27,110 nt of DNA. Origin: a virus. Numbering within the stretch: position 1 is the first letter of the stretch; each line of letters starts with the position of its first letter. The stretch is taken from positions 1 to 27,110 of IMG/VR virus record IMGVR_UViG_3300036402_000041; one strand, written 5' to 3'. The translations under genes were made by a program, and so were the position numbers. Positions 13,962 to 22,337 of this stretch are shown here, in pieces. The notes under the pieces are model-generated. The model saw only the letters and a program-made list of their open reading frames with translations. It did not search any database and was not told the origin of the DNA.

Positions 13962-14870
13962 ATGACGACCACCATCACCGCCACGGTCGCGGCCTCCGGC
14001 GACGACCTGTCGTGGCATAACGAAGGCGTCGGATCGTTCTCCATCACAGGCGCAACGATCCTCGTCGGCGACTCCGACTCGGCCAACTTCAACCGGTGGG
14101 GCCTGATCCGGGTCACCGGGCTCACGATCCCCGTCGGGGCGACGATCACCGAAGCGCACGTCACCGTCAAGGCGACCGGGCTGACCGGGGCCATCCCGGC
14201 GATGACACTGCAAGGCGTCCTGGGTGACAACGTCGCTGCCCCGACGACCCGCGCCATCGCGAACGCCCTGTCGCTCACCACGGCATCGGTCGCGTGGACG
14301 CCGACTGCGTGGGTGTCGACGACGCTGTACCCGTCGCCTGACCTGAAGACGATCCTGCAAGAGATCGTCAACCAGGGCACGTGGACATCGGGCGACTCGA
14401 TCCTCCTCGCCTTCACCGTGCCGAGAGACGCCTTCACCAGCGCGAACGCGGCATCGTTCCGGGCCTACGACAACACCCCAGCCGATGCAGCTGTCCTGTC
14501 CGTCACCTACGCGACAGCCTTCGCAGGCGTCGCAAACGCAGGCTCGGACCAGACCGGCATCGCGCCCTACGCCACCGTCACCCTCACCTCGGCCGGCTCA
14601 ACCGGGTCACCGACCGCGTGGCGCTGGACGCCGCTCACTGTCGGCGCGCCTGCACTGTCGTCGACGAGCGTCGCCTCACCGACCTTCACCGCACCCGGCA
14701 CCCTCAACGGCGCCACCTACACGTGGGGCCTCGAAGTCGGCGACGGCTCCACCTGGTCCGCCCAGGACACCGTCACGACAGCGGTCAACTCCCACGACCT
14801 GTTCGTGAAGAAGTCAGGCGTCTGGGTGCCAGCTAGGTGGAAGGCCCGCAAGTCGAGCATCTGGGTATAG
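13962..14870 (+). CDS. Adhesin-like protein: spike-domain paralogue plus PKD/Ig-like domain, 302 aa
   Basis: ATG at 13962, 7 bases after the spike stop; the ribosome site is poor, so translational coupling is likely. Residues 1-185 match the C-terminal domain of the preceding spike, e.g. GATITEAHVTVKATGLTGAI and LKTILQEIVNQGTW. Residues about 190-275 read as a PKD/Ig-like sandwich (NAGSDQTGIAPYATVTLTSA, WGLEVGDG). The C-terminal 25 residues (DLFVKKSGVWVPARWKARKS, then SIWV) resemble the first residues of the spike. It is probably a second virion surface or receptor-binding subunit. The next gene, large terminase, starts 17 bases on. Confidence 0.72.
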   Translation: MTTTITATVAASGDDLSWHNEGVGSFSITGATILVGDSDSANFNRWGLIRVTGLTIPVGATITEAHVTVKATGLTGAIPAMTLQGVLGDNVAAPTTRAIANALSLTTASVAWTPTAWVSTTLYPSPDLKTILQEIVNQGTWTSGDSILLAFTVPRDAFTSANAASFRAYDNTPADAAVLSVTYATAFAGVANAGSDQTGIAPYATVTLTSAGSTGSPTAWRWTPLTVGAPALSSTSVASPTFTAPGTLNGATYTWGLEVGDGSTWSAQDTVTTAVNSHDLFVKKSGVWVPARWKARKSSIWV

Positions 14871-14887
14871 CGAAAGGGCGGTGAATC

Positions 14888-16417
14888 GTGGCCGCCATCT
14901 CAGCTTTCGAGTACGCCGCCCGCGCCTTCGAGGAACCGCAGCAGAAGTACGTCAGCCCTGGCGACCTCGCAAAGGCGATCGACCCGAGCACCATCCAGAC
15001 ATCCGCGCTCGACCTGATCGACCAGGCGCTCATGGATGTCGAGGCTGGCCTGATCGACCGGCTCATGATCTTCATGCCACCCCAGGAGGGGAAGTCGACC
15101 CGGGTCACGAAGATCGGGCCGCTCTGGGCGCTACTCCGCAACCCCGACCGGCGCATCGCAGTCGTCTCCTACGGCGCAGACCTGGCGCAGACATTCGGCC
15201 GCGAGATCCGGCAGATGATCACCAGCAACCAAGGCCAGGACGGAACCCTCGACCTCGGCCTCCGCATCGCACCTGACAACGGCGCTGTGTCGGCATGGCA
15301 GATCGAAGGCCGCCGCGGAGGAGTCCGCTCGATCGGCCTCTCCGGTGGCATCACCGGCCGCCCGGCCGACTGGCTGTTCATCGACGACCCGCTGGCAAAC
15401 CGGGAACAGGCTGAGTCGGAACGGTTCAGGCAGCGCGCCAAGGACTTCTGGACTTCGACCGGCTCAACCCGCCTCGCACCCGGTGCGCCGGTGGTAGTGA
15501 TCCTGACCCGCTGGCACGAGGATGACCTCGCCGGCTGGCTGCTCGGACGCGAGGACGGCGACCGGTGGCGGGTCGTCAACATCCCCGCGCAGGCGAACCA
15601 CGACCCGAACAAGGATCAAGCCGACCCCCTCGGACGCCAGCCTGGTCAGTACATGCAGTCCGCTCGCACCAACGAACGCACCGGCCAGCCGCGAAGCGAC
15701 CGCGAGTGGGAGCAGATCAAGGTCCAGGCCGGATCGCGCGACTGGGAAGCCCTATATCAGGGGAACCCAGCGCCGCCCGAAGGTGGCACGTTCAAGCGGG
15801 CATGGTGGCGCGAGTACGACGTACCCCTGTGGCTCGAAATGGACAACGGCGCGAACCACGTCACCCACTATGACGACCTGCTCATCAGCTGGGACATGAC
15901 CTTCAAGGACACGGCCAGCAGCGACTACGTGGTCGGCCAGGTGTGGATGCGCAGGGGTGCCGACGCCTTCCTGCTCGACCAGGTGTGCGACCGGATGGAC
16001 TTCGTCACCACCTGTCAGCGGTTCCGTGAACTGGCAGCGAAGTGGCCGCAGGCGACGCTGAAGATCGTCGAGGACAAGGCCAACGGCACCGCGGTCATCA
16101 ACTCTCTCCGCCGCATCGTGCCGGGCATCGTCCCCGAGGAGCCGCACGGCAGCAAGGAAGCCCGCGCCTACGCCATCACCCCACTGGTCGAGGCGGGCAA
16201 CGCCTGGCTCCCGTCACCCGAGTTGGCGCCGTGGATCGGCGACTTCATCGAGCAGGCGGCAGCGTTCCCCAATGCCGCGAATGACGACATGGTCGACGCG
16301 CTGTCGCAGGCGCTGAACCGGCTCATCCTGGCTCCGCTCCTCGCCGGCCAAGACCTGACCGAGCCCGACGAGTTCGCCGAGCTCGACAACGACGGCTACA
16401 CCTACGCGCCCTACTAA
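14888..16417 (+). CDS. terL: Terminase large subunit, 509 aa
   Basis: GTG at 14888 behind GAAAGGGCGG. The ATPase domain has Walker A MPPQEGKS (63-70), Walker B DWLFIDDP (161-168) with the acidic pair at its end, and the coupling motif ILTRWHEDDL (205-214). The nuclease domain (RNase H fold) has SWDMTFKDTASSDYVVG with D336, VEDKANG with E395/D396, and ANDDMVDALSQAL with D467 and D470. It cuts concatemeric DNA and drives it through the portal by ATP hydrolysis. The length is normal for actinophage TerL. The protein sits first in the packaging/head block with portal 13 bases downstream, while its presumed small subunit lies 7 kb upstream. Confidence 0.95.
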   Translation: MAAISAFEYAARAFEEPQQKYVSPGDLAKAIDPSTIQTSALDLIDQALMDVEAGLIDRLMIFMPPQEGKSTRVTKIGPLWALLRNPDRRIAVVSYGADLAQTFGREIRQMITSNQGQDGTLDLGLRIAPDNGAVSAWQIEGRRGGVRSIGLSGGITGRPADWLFIDDPLANREQAESERFRQRAKDFWTSTGSTRLAPGAPVVVILTRWHEDDLAGWLLGREDGDRWRVVNIPAQANHDPNKDQADPLGRQPGQYMQSARTNERTGQPRSDREWEQIKVQAGSRDWEALYQGNPAPPEGGTFKRAWWREYDVPLWLEMDNGANHVTHYDDLLISWDMTFKDTASSDYVVGQVWMRRGADAFLLDQVCDRMDFVTTCQRFRELAAKWPQATLKIVEDKANGTAVINSLRRIVPGIVPEEPHGSKEARAYAITPLVEAGNAWLPSPELAPWIGDFIEQAAAFPNAANDDMVDALSQALNRLILAPLLAGQDLTEPDEFAELDNDGYTYAPY

Positions 16418-16430
16418 GGAGGTGACCCGC

Positions 16431-18080
16431 ATGGAGGATTGGTCTCAGCCCACACTTCAAGAGGGAGCCTCCCAGGAGGTCGCCCTGCGCGAGACGCACC
16501 TGTCGGACCAGTTGGCGGGCGCGAACAACCAGATCGAGATGCTCGCCGAGTCCCTCGCGGACCTGGAGCTTGCGTTCGAGGACCGCGGCTGGGACCGGCT
16601 CGCCGTCAACGCGACCCGCGAGTTCTCGCCTGAGGGTCTGCGCCGGGCACGGGAACTGTGCCGGGTGATGACGGTCGCGAACCCGCTACTGAAGCGCGGC
16701 CTCGGCCTGCGTAAGGCGTACGTGTGGGGTCAGGGTGTCGGGATCTCCGTCCGCGACAAGGGCGACAAGGGCCAGGACGTCAACGCTGTCGTGCAGTCGT
16801 TCCTCGACGACCCGTTCGTGAAGAAGACCTTCTCGGGGACGCAGGCGCACGAGGAGATGGAGCAGGCCGCGTTCACCGACGGCGACCTGTTCCTCGCACT
16901 CTTCACGTCGAAGCTCACCGGCAAGGTCCAGCCCCGCTGGCTGCCAGTCGACGAGATCACCGACATCATCCACGACCCGCAGGACCAGATCTCCGTCTGG
17001 TACTTCCGGCGCGAATACGTCGAACGCACGATCGTGAACGGGATGACGGCGCAGGCGACCCGGACCGTCTACTACCCGGCCCTCGGCTACGAACCCCAGT
17101 TGAAGCCGCCGACGATCAACGGCCACGACGTCCTGTGGGATGCCCCTGTCCGGATGGTGTCCGTCAACCGGCCCTCCGGCTCCTCGCGTGGCGTCCCCGA
17201 TGCGTTCGCTGCGATCGCCTGGGCGCGCCACTACAAGGAGTTCCTGGAGCAGTGGGCGACGCTGATGCGCGCCCTCGCCCGCTACGCCTGGCAGACGAAG
17301 ACCCGAGGCGACCGCGCCAAAGCCGTAGCCGCGAAGATCGGCACCGCCCCGCCGCTGACCCGCGAAACGATCCGCGACGGCAACCTCGCGGGCGCCGGTT
17401 CGCATGTCGTGTCCGACCCGAACACTTCGCTCGAGGCGATCCCGAAGACCGGTGCCACGATCGACGCCGACTCCGGCCGGCCGCTCGCTGCGATGGTCGC
17501 GACTGCGCTCGAAGTCCCGGTGACCATGCTCCTCGGCGACCCCGGCGTGTCCGGTGCGCGTGCGACGGCGCAGACGCTGGACCAGCCGACCGAGCTGGGT
17601 TTCCAGTTGCGGCAGGAGCTGTGGGCCGAGTTCAAGATCGACGTCCTCAATCACGTCATCGACTGGGCGATCCGTGCACCCAAGGGCGAGCTCAAGGGGA
17701 AGGTCGGCCGCGACGGCGACCGGGTCACCGCCGAGCTCCCCGACGAGGACGACCGGACCATCGACATCTCGTGGCCCGAGTTCGAGTCGCTCCCCGTCGA
17801 CATCCTGGTCAAGGCGATCGCGGAAGCGTCCGCTTGGCTGCCGCCGCTCACCGTTGCCCGCCTTGTCGCCGACGCATTGAAGATCGACAACGTTGACGAG
17901 TTGCTTTCGGAACTGACTGATGAGCAGGGCAACTTCAAAGACCCAGCTATGAATGCCGGCCAGGCCGCGACGAACGCGTTCCGCAAGGGACAGGACCCGG
18001 CTGCGCTCCTCAACGGGCAGCCGCAAGACCAGCCCGCGCCGGACGTGAAGCCGCCGGCGAAGAAGCCACCGAAGGCCTGA
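16431..18080 (+). CDS. Portal protein, 549 aa
   Basis: The ATG at 16431 follows AAGGAGGTGA (16416-16425); the GTG at 16422 is part of that ribosome site and is not the start. Portal features: ATREFSPEGLRRARELCRVM near the N-terminus, NPLLKRGLGLRKAYVWGQGV, FLDDPFVKKTFSGTQAHEEM, VSVNRPSGSSRGVPDAFAAI, and ALEVPVTMLLGDPGVSGARA (the active-loop region). These are typical of siphovirus portal proteins, the dodecameric ring at the capsid vertex through which DNA passes. The C-terminal 30 residues are Pro/Lys-rich (QPAPDVKPPAKKPPKA). The neighbours (TerL before, MuF after) are the expected ones. Confidence 0.92.
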   Translation: MEDWSQPTLQEGASQEVALRETHLSDQLAGANNQIEMLAESLADLELAFEDRGWDRLAVNATREFSPEGLRRARELCRVMTVANPLLKRGLGLRKAYVWGQGVGISVRDKGDKGQDVNAVVQSFLDDPFVKKTFSGTQAHEEMEQAAFTDGDLFLALFTSKLTGKVQPRWLPVDEITDIIHDPQDQISVWYFRREYVERTIVNGMTAQATRTVYYPALGYEPQLKPPTINGHDVLWDAPVRMVSVNRPSGSSRGVPDAFAAIAWARHYKEFLEQWATLMRALARYAWQTKTRGDRAKAVAAKIGTAPPLTRETIRDGNLAGAGSHVVSDPNTSLEAIPKTGATIDADSGRPLAAMVATALEVPVTMLLGDPGVSGARATAQTLDQPTELGFQLRQELWAEFKIDVLNHVIDWAIRAPKGELKGKVGRDGDRVTAELPDEDDRTIDISWPEFESLPVDILVKAIAEASAWLPPLTVARLVADALKIDNVDELLSELTDEQGNFKDPAMNAGQAATNAFRKGQDPAALLNGQPQDQPAPDVKPPAKKPPKA

Positions 18081-18081
18081 C

Positions 18082-19122
18082 GTGGCGATCACCGCCACCA
18101 CGATCCGCCTCAGCAAGCGGCTCCGCAAAGACCTCCTCGCCGTAACCAACCAGCAAGACCGAGCGCTCACCCAAGCCTGGGTCGACGCCTGGGATACGGT
18201 CGCGGTCGACCTCGAATCGGCGATCAACGAGCTCGCAGCGAACGCGCAGGGCGGGATGTTCTCGCGGGCCACGCTACTGCGGTCCAGGCGGCTCCAGATC
18301 GTCCTGCAACACATCGCCCAGGCGCTCGTCGGCCTCACCGAGGACGCTGGCCGGCTGATCACCGACGACCTACCCGGTGTCGTGCGGGCAGCAGGCGAGG
18401 CGCAAGAGAAGATCATCGCTTCCCAGCTACCGAAGGCTGAGCGCGACAAGCTGGCCGGCTGGAACCGGGTGGATACGCGGCAGATCGACGCGATCGTGAA
18501 GCGCTCCAGCGAGCGGATCACGTCGCAACTGTGGCCACTGTCCACTGAGGCCGATGCGGTGATCCGGCGCGAGATCGTCCGCGGTGTCGCCGTCGGCTCA
18601 AACCCGCGCCAGACCGCGGCGCGGATCATGCAGGGCGCCGAGGGCGGCTTCAACGGCGGCCTTGCCCGGGCGCTGACTGTGGCCAGGACCGAGACGCTGG
18701 ATGCCCACAGGGCCGCGGCCGCTGTATCTCACGCCGAGAACGCGGACGTGCTCGGCGGCTGGATCTGGCTTACCGACCTATCGCCGCGCGTATGCCCTGC
18801 CTGCCTGGGCATGTCCGGCACTGAGCATCCGCTGACCGAGCCGGGGCCTGAAGGCCACCAGAACTGCCGCTGTGCACGGATGCCGCGGACGAAGACGTGG
18901 GCGGAGCTCGGGATCGAAGGCATGGACGAACCCGCGTCGGCCGCGCCTGATGCCGCCGCCTGGTTCGACGGGATCAGCGGGGACGAGCAGCGCGCCATCC
19001 TCGGCGCTGCCCGGTACGACGCCTGGAAGCGCGGCGACTACCCGATCGGCAAGTGGGCGGTCCGCAAAGAGAACCCGGAGTGGCGGGCGAGCTACCAGAC
19101 ATCGCCGCTCCCCAAAGCCTGA
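18082..19122 (+). CDS. MuF-like minor capsid protein, 346 aa
   Basis: GTG at 18082, one base after the portal stop. The N-terminal half is helical (LSKRLRKDLLAVTNQQDRAL, LVGLTEDAGRLITDDLPGVV). The MuF/SPP1-gp7-type head morphogenesis domain covers about 150-280: IRREIVRGVAVGSNPRQTAA, VARTETLDAHRAAAA, WIWLTDLSPRVCPACLGMSG, GPEGHQNCRCARMP. The CxxC and the GHQNCRC cysteines form the family's zinc-like knuckle. Members bind the portal and help assemble the procapsid or ride inside the head. The last 60 residues have a short unrelated extension ending SYQTSPLPKA; there is no toxin domain of the kind some MuF proteins carry. Confidence 0.9.
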   Translation: MAITATTIRLSKRLRKDLLAVTNQQDRALTQAWVDAWDTVAVDLESAINELAANAQGGMFSRATLLRSRRLQIVLQHIAQALVGLTEDAGRLITDDLPGVVRAAGEAQEKIIASQLPKAERDKLAGWNRVDTRQIDAIVKRSSERITSQLWPLSTEADAVIRREIVRGVAVGSNPRQTAARIMQGAEGGFNGGLARALTVARTETLDAHRAAAAVSHAENADVLGGWIWLTDLSPRVCPACLGMSGTEHPLTEPGPEGHQNCRCARMPRTKTWAELGIEGMDEPASAAPDAAAWFDGISGDEQRAILGAARYDAWKRGDYPIGKWAVRKENPEWRASYQTSPLPKA

Positions 19123-19163
19123 CCCGCCCCATCACCCCCATGCCCGACCCAGGGAGGTCACGC

Positions 19164-20816
19164 ATGCCCCGCAAGAACCTCACCGAGTCCGGTGCGCACA
19201 CCCAGATCCTCGAAGCCAACAGCGACGGATCATTCCTCGTCCAGGTCATCTCGCCCGGCTGGGGAAGCAGCGGCTACTACTCCGCGGCGGTCCTCGAAGC
19301 CGCCGGCAAGTCGAAGGTGTGGCCGGCGGGCACACACATGTACTTCGACCACCCCGACGCGATCGAGGCTGAGGTTCGCCCGGAGCGGTCCGTCAAGGAC
19401 CTCGCCGCGACCCTCACCGAAGACGCCCGCTGGGACTCCAGCCGCGAGTCACTCGTTGCCCGCGTCGAACCGGTCGGGCTCGGCAAGACCGTCCTCGTCG
19501 ACGAGGCGTTCCGCAAGGCGATCGCCTGCTCCGTCCGGGCATCCGCCGAGTTCAGCGTCGGTGAGGCCGAGGGCCGCAAGGGCGTCATCGTGAAGGAGAT
19601 CTTCGCCGACACCTTCAACTCGGTCGACTTCGTCACCCACGCCGGCCGCGGCGGCATGATCCTCGAGTCCGCCCGTGCCGCAGTCGACACCGACGTGCCG
19701 GCCGTGTTCCTGCGTGAGTCGGCGGTCGCGAAGATCCGCGAGGCCCGCAACATCGGCCAGTGGATCGAGTCCCGCCTTCACCTTGAGCTCACGCAGCTCG
19801 CCGACAACATGTTCGGCGACGGCCGGCTGACCCGCGAGGAACGGATCTCACTGTCGTCTGCCGTCGGTGACGCGCTGACGGCGTTCACGTCCGACCTGGA
19901 GAAGTCCGCGCCGCAGCTGTACACGCGGGACCTGTGGGCCGAGCCCGAGGCGATGGCTATGGCCGCCGAGGCGACCCGCCCGGCCCGTGAGACCGCTGCT
20001 GCCGACACGGAGCAGGCGGTCCAGGACGCGGTCGGCCAGGCGTACAGCAACGCGGACGCCGAGACCTATTCGTGGCTGCGGGACTACGACCCCGACGCGA
20101 AGGTCGCGTACTTCGAACTGTCGGTCGCCGGTGCCTGCACCACGTACCAGCAGTCGTACACGGTCGCCGATTCCGGCGACGTCGAGCTCACCGGCGACAA
20201 GACCGAAGTCATCCGGCGCATCACCTACATGCCCGCCGGCACCTCCGAGTCCGCCACCCCCATCGTCCCGGTCCACCCGGCCGGGCAGTCCACCACCACC
20301 AAGGAGCACACCATGCCCGAAATCGAGGAAGGCGCCAAGGTCTCCATCACCGAGACCAAGCTGCGCACTCTCGAAGCGGACGCCGGCCGGGTGCCTGCAC
20401 TCGAGGCCAAGGTCGTCAGCGAGTCTGCCCGCGCCGACCTGGCCGAGCAGGAACTCGCCGTCGAGAAGGCCCGTGACTACGCCCGCAAGTTCGGCGTCGA
20501 CCGCGTCAAGGAAGCGAACACCGAGCTTCCCAGTGCGGTTGTCGAGAAGGTCGTCGCCACCGCGATGCTCACGATCCCGCTGACCGAGGCCGACAAGGCC
20601 GCCGACCGTCGTCTCGACACCGAGGTGTTCGGGAAGCAGGTCGACGAGGCCCAGAAGACCGAGGAGACCTACCTCGCGTCGATCGTCGAGGCCGGTTCCG
20701 GTCACGTCCGCGGCGTCGGCTCCACCGGCACCACGACCGAGGTCACCGAGGCCGACGTCACCAACCTCGTCGAGGGTGCCTTCGGCGGCCCGCGCAAGAC
20801 CGTGAAGGGGGCCTGA
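19164..20816 (+). CDS. Capsid maturation protease fused to scaffold, 550 aa
   Basis: ATG at 19164 behind AGGGAGGTCACGC; an upstream in-frame stretch overlaps the MuF gene and lacks a site. The N-terminal protease (about 1-170) has H63 in THMYFDHPD, S123 in AIACSVRAS and a terminal SVDFVTHAGRGG motif (153-164), the order of herpes-fold prohead serine proteases; H63 and S123 are the proposed catalytic pair, assigned by pattern. A middle domain (about 200-375) includes YSWLRDYDPDAKVAYFELSV and VELTGDKTEVIRRITYMPA. The C-terminal part from 384 is coiled-coil scaffold (TKLRTLEADAGRVPALEAKV, ARADLAEQELAVEKARDYAR). It processes capsid and scaffold during maturation. An internal start allows separate scaffold. 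Confidence 0.88.
   Translation: MPRKNLTESGAHTQILEANSDGSFLVQVISPGWGSSGYYSAAVLEAAGKSKVWPAGTHMYFDHPDAIEAEVRPERSVKDLAATLTEDARWDSSRESLVARVEPVGLGKTVLVDEAFRKAIACSVRASAEFSVGEAEGRKGVIVKEIFADTFNSVDFVTHAGRGGMILESARAAVDTDVPAVFLRESAVAKIREARNIGQWIESRLHLELTQLADNMFGDGRLTREERISLSSAVGDALTAFTSDLEKSAPQLYTRDLWAEPEAMAMAAEATRPARETAAADTEQAVQDAVGQAYSNADAETYSWLRDYDPDAKVAYFELSVAGACTTYQQSYTVADSGDVELTGDKTEVIRRITYMPAGTSESATPIVPVHPAGQSTTTKEHTMPEIEEGAKVSITETKLRTLEADAGRVPALEAKVVSESARADLAEQELAVEKARDYARKFGVDRVKEANTELPSAVVEKVVATAMLTIPLTEADKAADRRLDTEVFGKQVDEAQKTEETYLASIVEAGSGHVRGVGSTGTTTEVTEADVTNLVEGAFGGPRKTVKGA
20301..20306 (+). promoter_or_regulatory. Internal Shine-Dalgarno AAGGAG inside the protease gene
   Basis: AAGGAG at 20301-20306 stands 6 bases before an in-frame ATG (20313), inside the coding sequence of the protease-scaffold gene. 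The site is as good as those at the head of the structural genes. It directs the nested scaffold start described as its own feature. Confidence 0.75.
20313..20816 (+). CDS. Nested scaffolding protein, 167 aa (internal in-frame start)
   Basis: The in-frame ATG at codon 384 of the protease gene is preceded by a consensus AAGGAG at ideal spacing. The product starts MPEIEEGAKVSITETKLRTL, forms a long acidic coiled coil (DLAEQELAVEKARDYARKFG) and ends with FGGPRKTVKGA. It is an acidic helical protein with a basic C-terminal end, as capsid scaffolds have, the basic tail being the usual contact with the coat. It would be the analogue of lambda Nu3, made from the 3' end of gene C. Just before it the protein has a low-complexity linker (HPAGQSTTTKEHT), consistent with a boundary between modules. 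The start is seen directly; use in vivo is inference. Confidence 0.75.
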   Translation: MPEIEEGAKVSITETKLRTLEADAGRVPALEAKVVSESARADLAEQELAVEKARDYARKFGVDRVKEANTELPSAVVEKVVATAMLTIPLTEADKAADRRLDTEVFGKQVDEAQKTEETYLASIVEAGSGHVRGVGSTGTTTEVTEADVTNLVEGAFGGPRKTVKGA

Positions 20817-20817
20817 C

Positions 20818-21174
20818 ATGGCCACGAACGAGCTGTACGACGAGGCGGAGAACCTTCTCCTCCCGGTCATCGCCGGAACCGTCTCCGGTGGCCCGGTGAT
20901 CGTCGGGATGCTCCCCGGCGTCGCCCTCACCACCCGTGACGCGAGCGGCAACGCGATGGTCACGACCGAGGGCGCCTACAAGGTGTCCGTCACTGGCGCG
21001 ATCACGTTCATCGGCCAGCCGGTGTACATCACCAGCGCCACCTACGCCCTCGTCGTCGCCCCGGGCGCCGGGATCCAGCTGTACGGCCACGCCCTGTCGC
21101 TGAAGAGCGCCGGCGCCGCAGTCATCCCCGTCCGCATCGCACCGTTCGCTGTCGCCAGCGACGCGCCCGCCTGA
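20818..21174 (+). CDS. DUF2190-like capsid decoration protein, 118 aa
   Basis: ATG at 20818, one base after the protease stop, with GGGGGCC upstream and likely coupling. The whole protein is a beta sandwich in the style of DUF2190/capsid-decoration proteins: ELYDEAENLLLPVIAGTVSG, GPVIVGMLPGVALTTRDASG, TTEGAYKVSVTGAITFIGQP, VYITSATYALVVAPG. The SGxPVxVGxLxGVALT pattern and the location just before the major capsid gene fit. Such proteins trimerise on the head surface or stabilise the shell; this role is by family resemblance. Confidence 0.82.
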   Translation: MATNELYDEAENLLLPVIAGTVSGGPVIVGMLPGVALTTRDASGNAMVTTEGAYKVSVTGAITFIGQPVYITSATYALVVAPGAGIQLYGHALSLKSAGAAVIPVRIAPFAVASDAPA

Positions 21175-21194
21175 TCTCCAGAGGAGACCAAAAC

Positions 21195-22337
21195 ATGACG
21201 ACCACTGAGTTGTTCCTCACGGGCGATGCCGCAGTCGCTGAGGGCGGCGCGCTCACCGTTCAGCGCCGCTCCGGGAACCCGCAGCACCTTGCCCGCGTCG
21301 CTGAAGCCGCCAAGCTCACCAAGCGGGTGTTCGAGGGCGACCGGCGCGCCATGCTCCAGGTCCAGGAGCTCATGACCACGTCGGACTTCCCGAAGCTGTT
21401 CGGGGATGTCCTCGACCGGGCGCTCCTCGCCCAGTACGAGCAGATCTCGCCGATCTGGTCGGGAGTCGCGACCCGCGTGCAGGTCAACGACTTCCGCGCC
21501 AAGCACTGGATCGACCTGCTCGGTGGCCGCGCCGAGCTCGACCCGGTCGGGCAGGGCGGCGAGTACCCGGCGCGCGCACTGACCGAGGGCGACTACAACC
21601 TCACGGTCGGGAAGTTCGGTGCCCGTCTCCCGCTGACCTGGGAGATGATCATCAACGACGACCTGGGTGCGTTCCAGACCGCGCCGGCCCGTCTCGCGCA
21701 GGCCGCGGTCGACACCGAGGACAAGCTGAACACCCGCCTCTACGCGACCGCGACCGGCCCGAACACGGCGTTCTTCACCGGAGCGACCGCGCCCGACAAC
21801 AAGGCGCTGACCGTCGACAACCTGTCGGCCGCGCTCACCACGGTCGCGACCCGCAGGGACTCCGACAACCGGCCGATCATGATCCGGGCGTTCGTCCTGG
21901 TCGTGCCGCCGGCGCTCGAGGTCATGGCGCACAACATCGTCAACGCAACGCTGATCCGGCTCCGCAACGACGCCTCCTCGGCGTCGGGCGCCCGCGACAT
22001 CGAGGTCACGAACTGGCTGGCTGGCAAGGTCACGATCGTCACGAACCCGTGGCTGCCGGTCATCGACCTGTCCGGTTCGGGTGCGAACGCCGCGAAGACC
22101 TGGTACCTGTTCCCGGCGCCGTCGACTCCGCGCCCGGCCCTGGTCATGGGCTTCCTGCGCGGGCACGAGACCCCGGACCTGCGGGTCAAGGCCGATGGTG
22201 GCCAGCGTGTCGGCGGCGGCAGCGTCCCGGCCGAGGAGGGGTCGTTCGACAACGACGACATCCAGTACCGGATCCGTCACGTCACGGGCGGCACCACGCT
22301 CGACCCGATCGCGACCTACGCCTCAGTCGGTCCGTGA
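21195..22337 (+). CDS. Major capsid protein, HK97 fold, 380 aa
   Basis: ATG at 21195 behind AGAGGAG. Order and size fit a phage major head protein: an N-terminal arm (about 1-60), an E-loop-like region with RVQVNDFRAKHWIDLL and GGEYPARALTEGDYNLTVGK, a spine helix region (TAPARLAQAAVDTEDKLNTR), and P-domain strands with RAFVLVVPPALEVMAHNIVN, KVTIVTNPWLPVIDLSGSG and AKTWYLFPAPSTPRPALVMG. The C-terminal part has DNDDIQYRIRHVTGGTTLDP, where the last A-domain strand is expected. It is preceded by protease/scaffold and decoration genes and followed by connector genes. No cleavage site for the arm is marked with confidence. Confidence 0.9.
   Translation: MTTTELFLTGDAAVAEGGALTVQRRSGNPQHLARVAEAAKLTKRVFEGDRRAMLQVQELMTTSDFPKLFGDVLDRALLAQYEQISPIWSGVATRVQVNDFRAKHWIDLLGGRAELDPVGQGGEYPARALTEGDYNLTVGKFGARLPLTWEMIINDDLGAFQTAPARLAQAAVDTEDKLNTRLYATATGPNTAFFTGATAPDNKALTVDNLSAALTTVATRRDSDNRPIMIRAFVLVVPPALEVMAHNIVNATLIRLRNDASSASGARDIEVTNWLAGKVTIVTNPWLPVIDLSGSGANAAKTWYLFPAPSTPRPALVMGFLRGHETPDLRVKADGGQRVGGGSVPAEEGSFDNDDIQYRIRHVTGGTTLDPIATYASVGP

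Noticed and set aside
16422-16430. GTG at 16422 as the portal start
   Set aside because: It overlaps the Shine-Dalgarno AAGGAGGTGA that serves the ATG at 16431.
16686-18653. Long open frame of 655 codons on the minus strand
   Set aside because: It mirrors the portal and MuF genes in a codon-complementary frame, which high GC keeps open. It is Arg/Gly/Val-rich, without motif, and opposes the direction of all supported genes.
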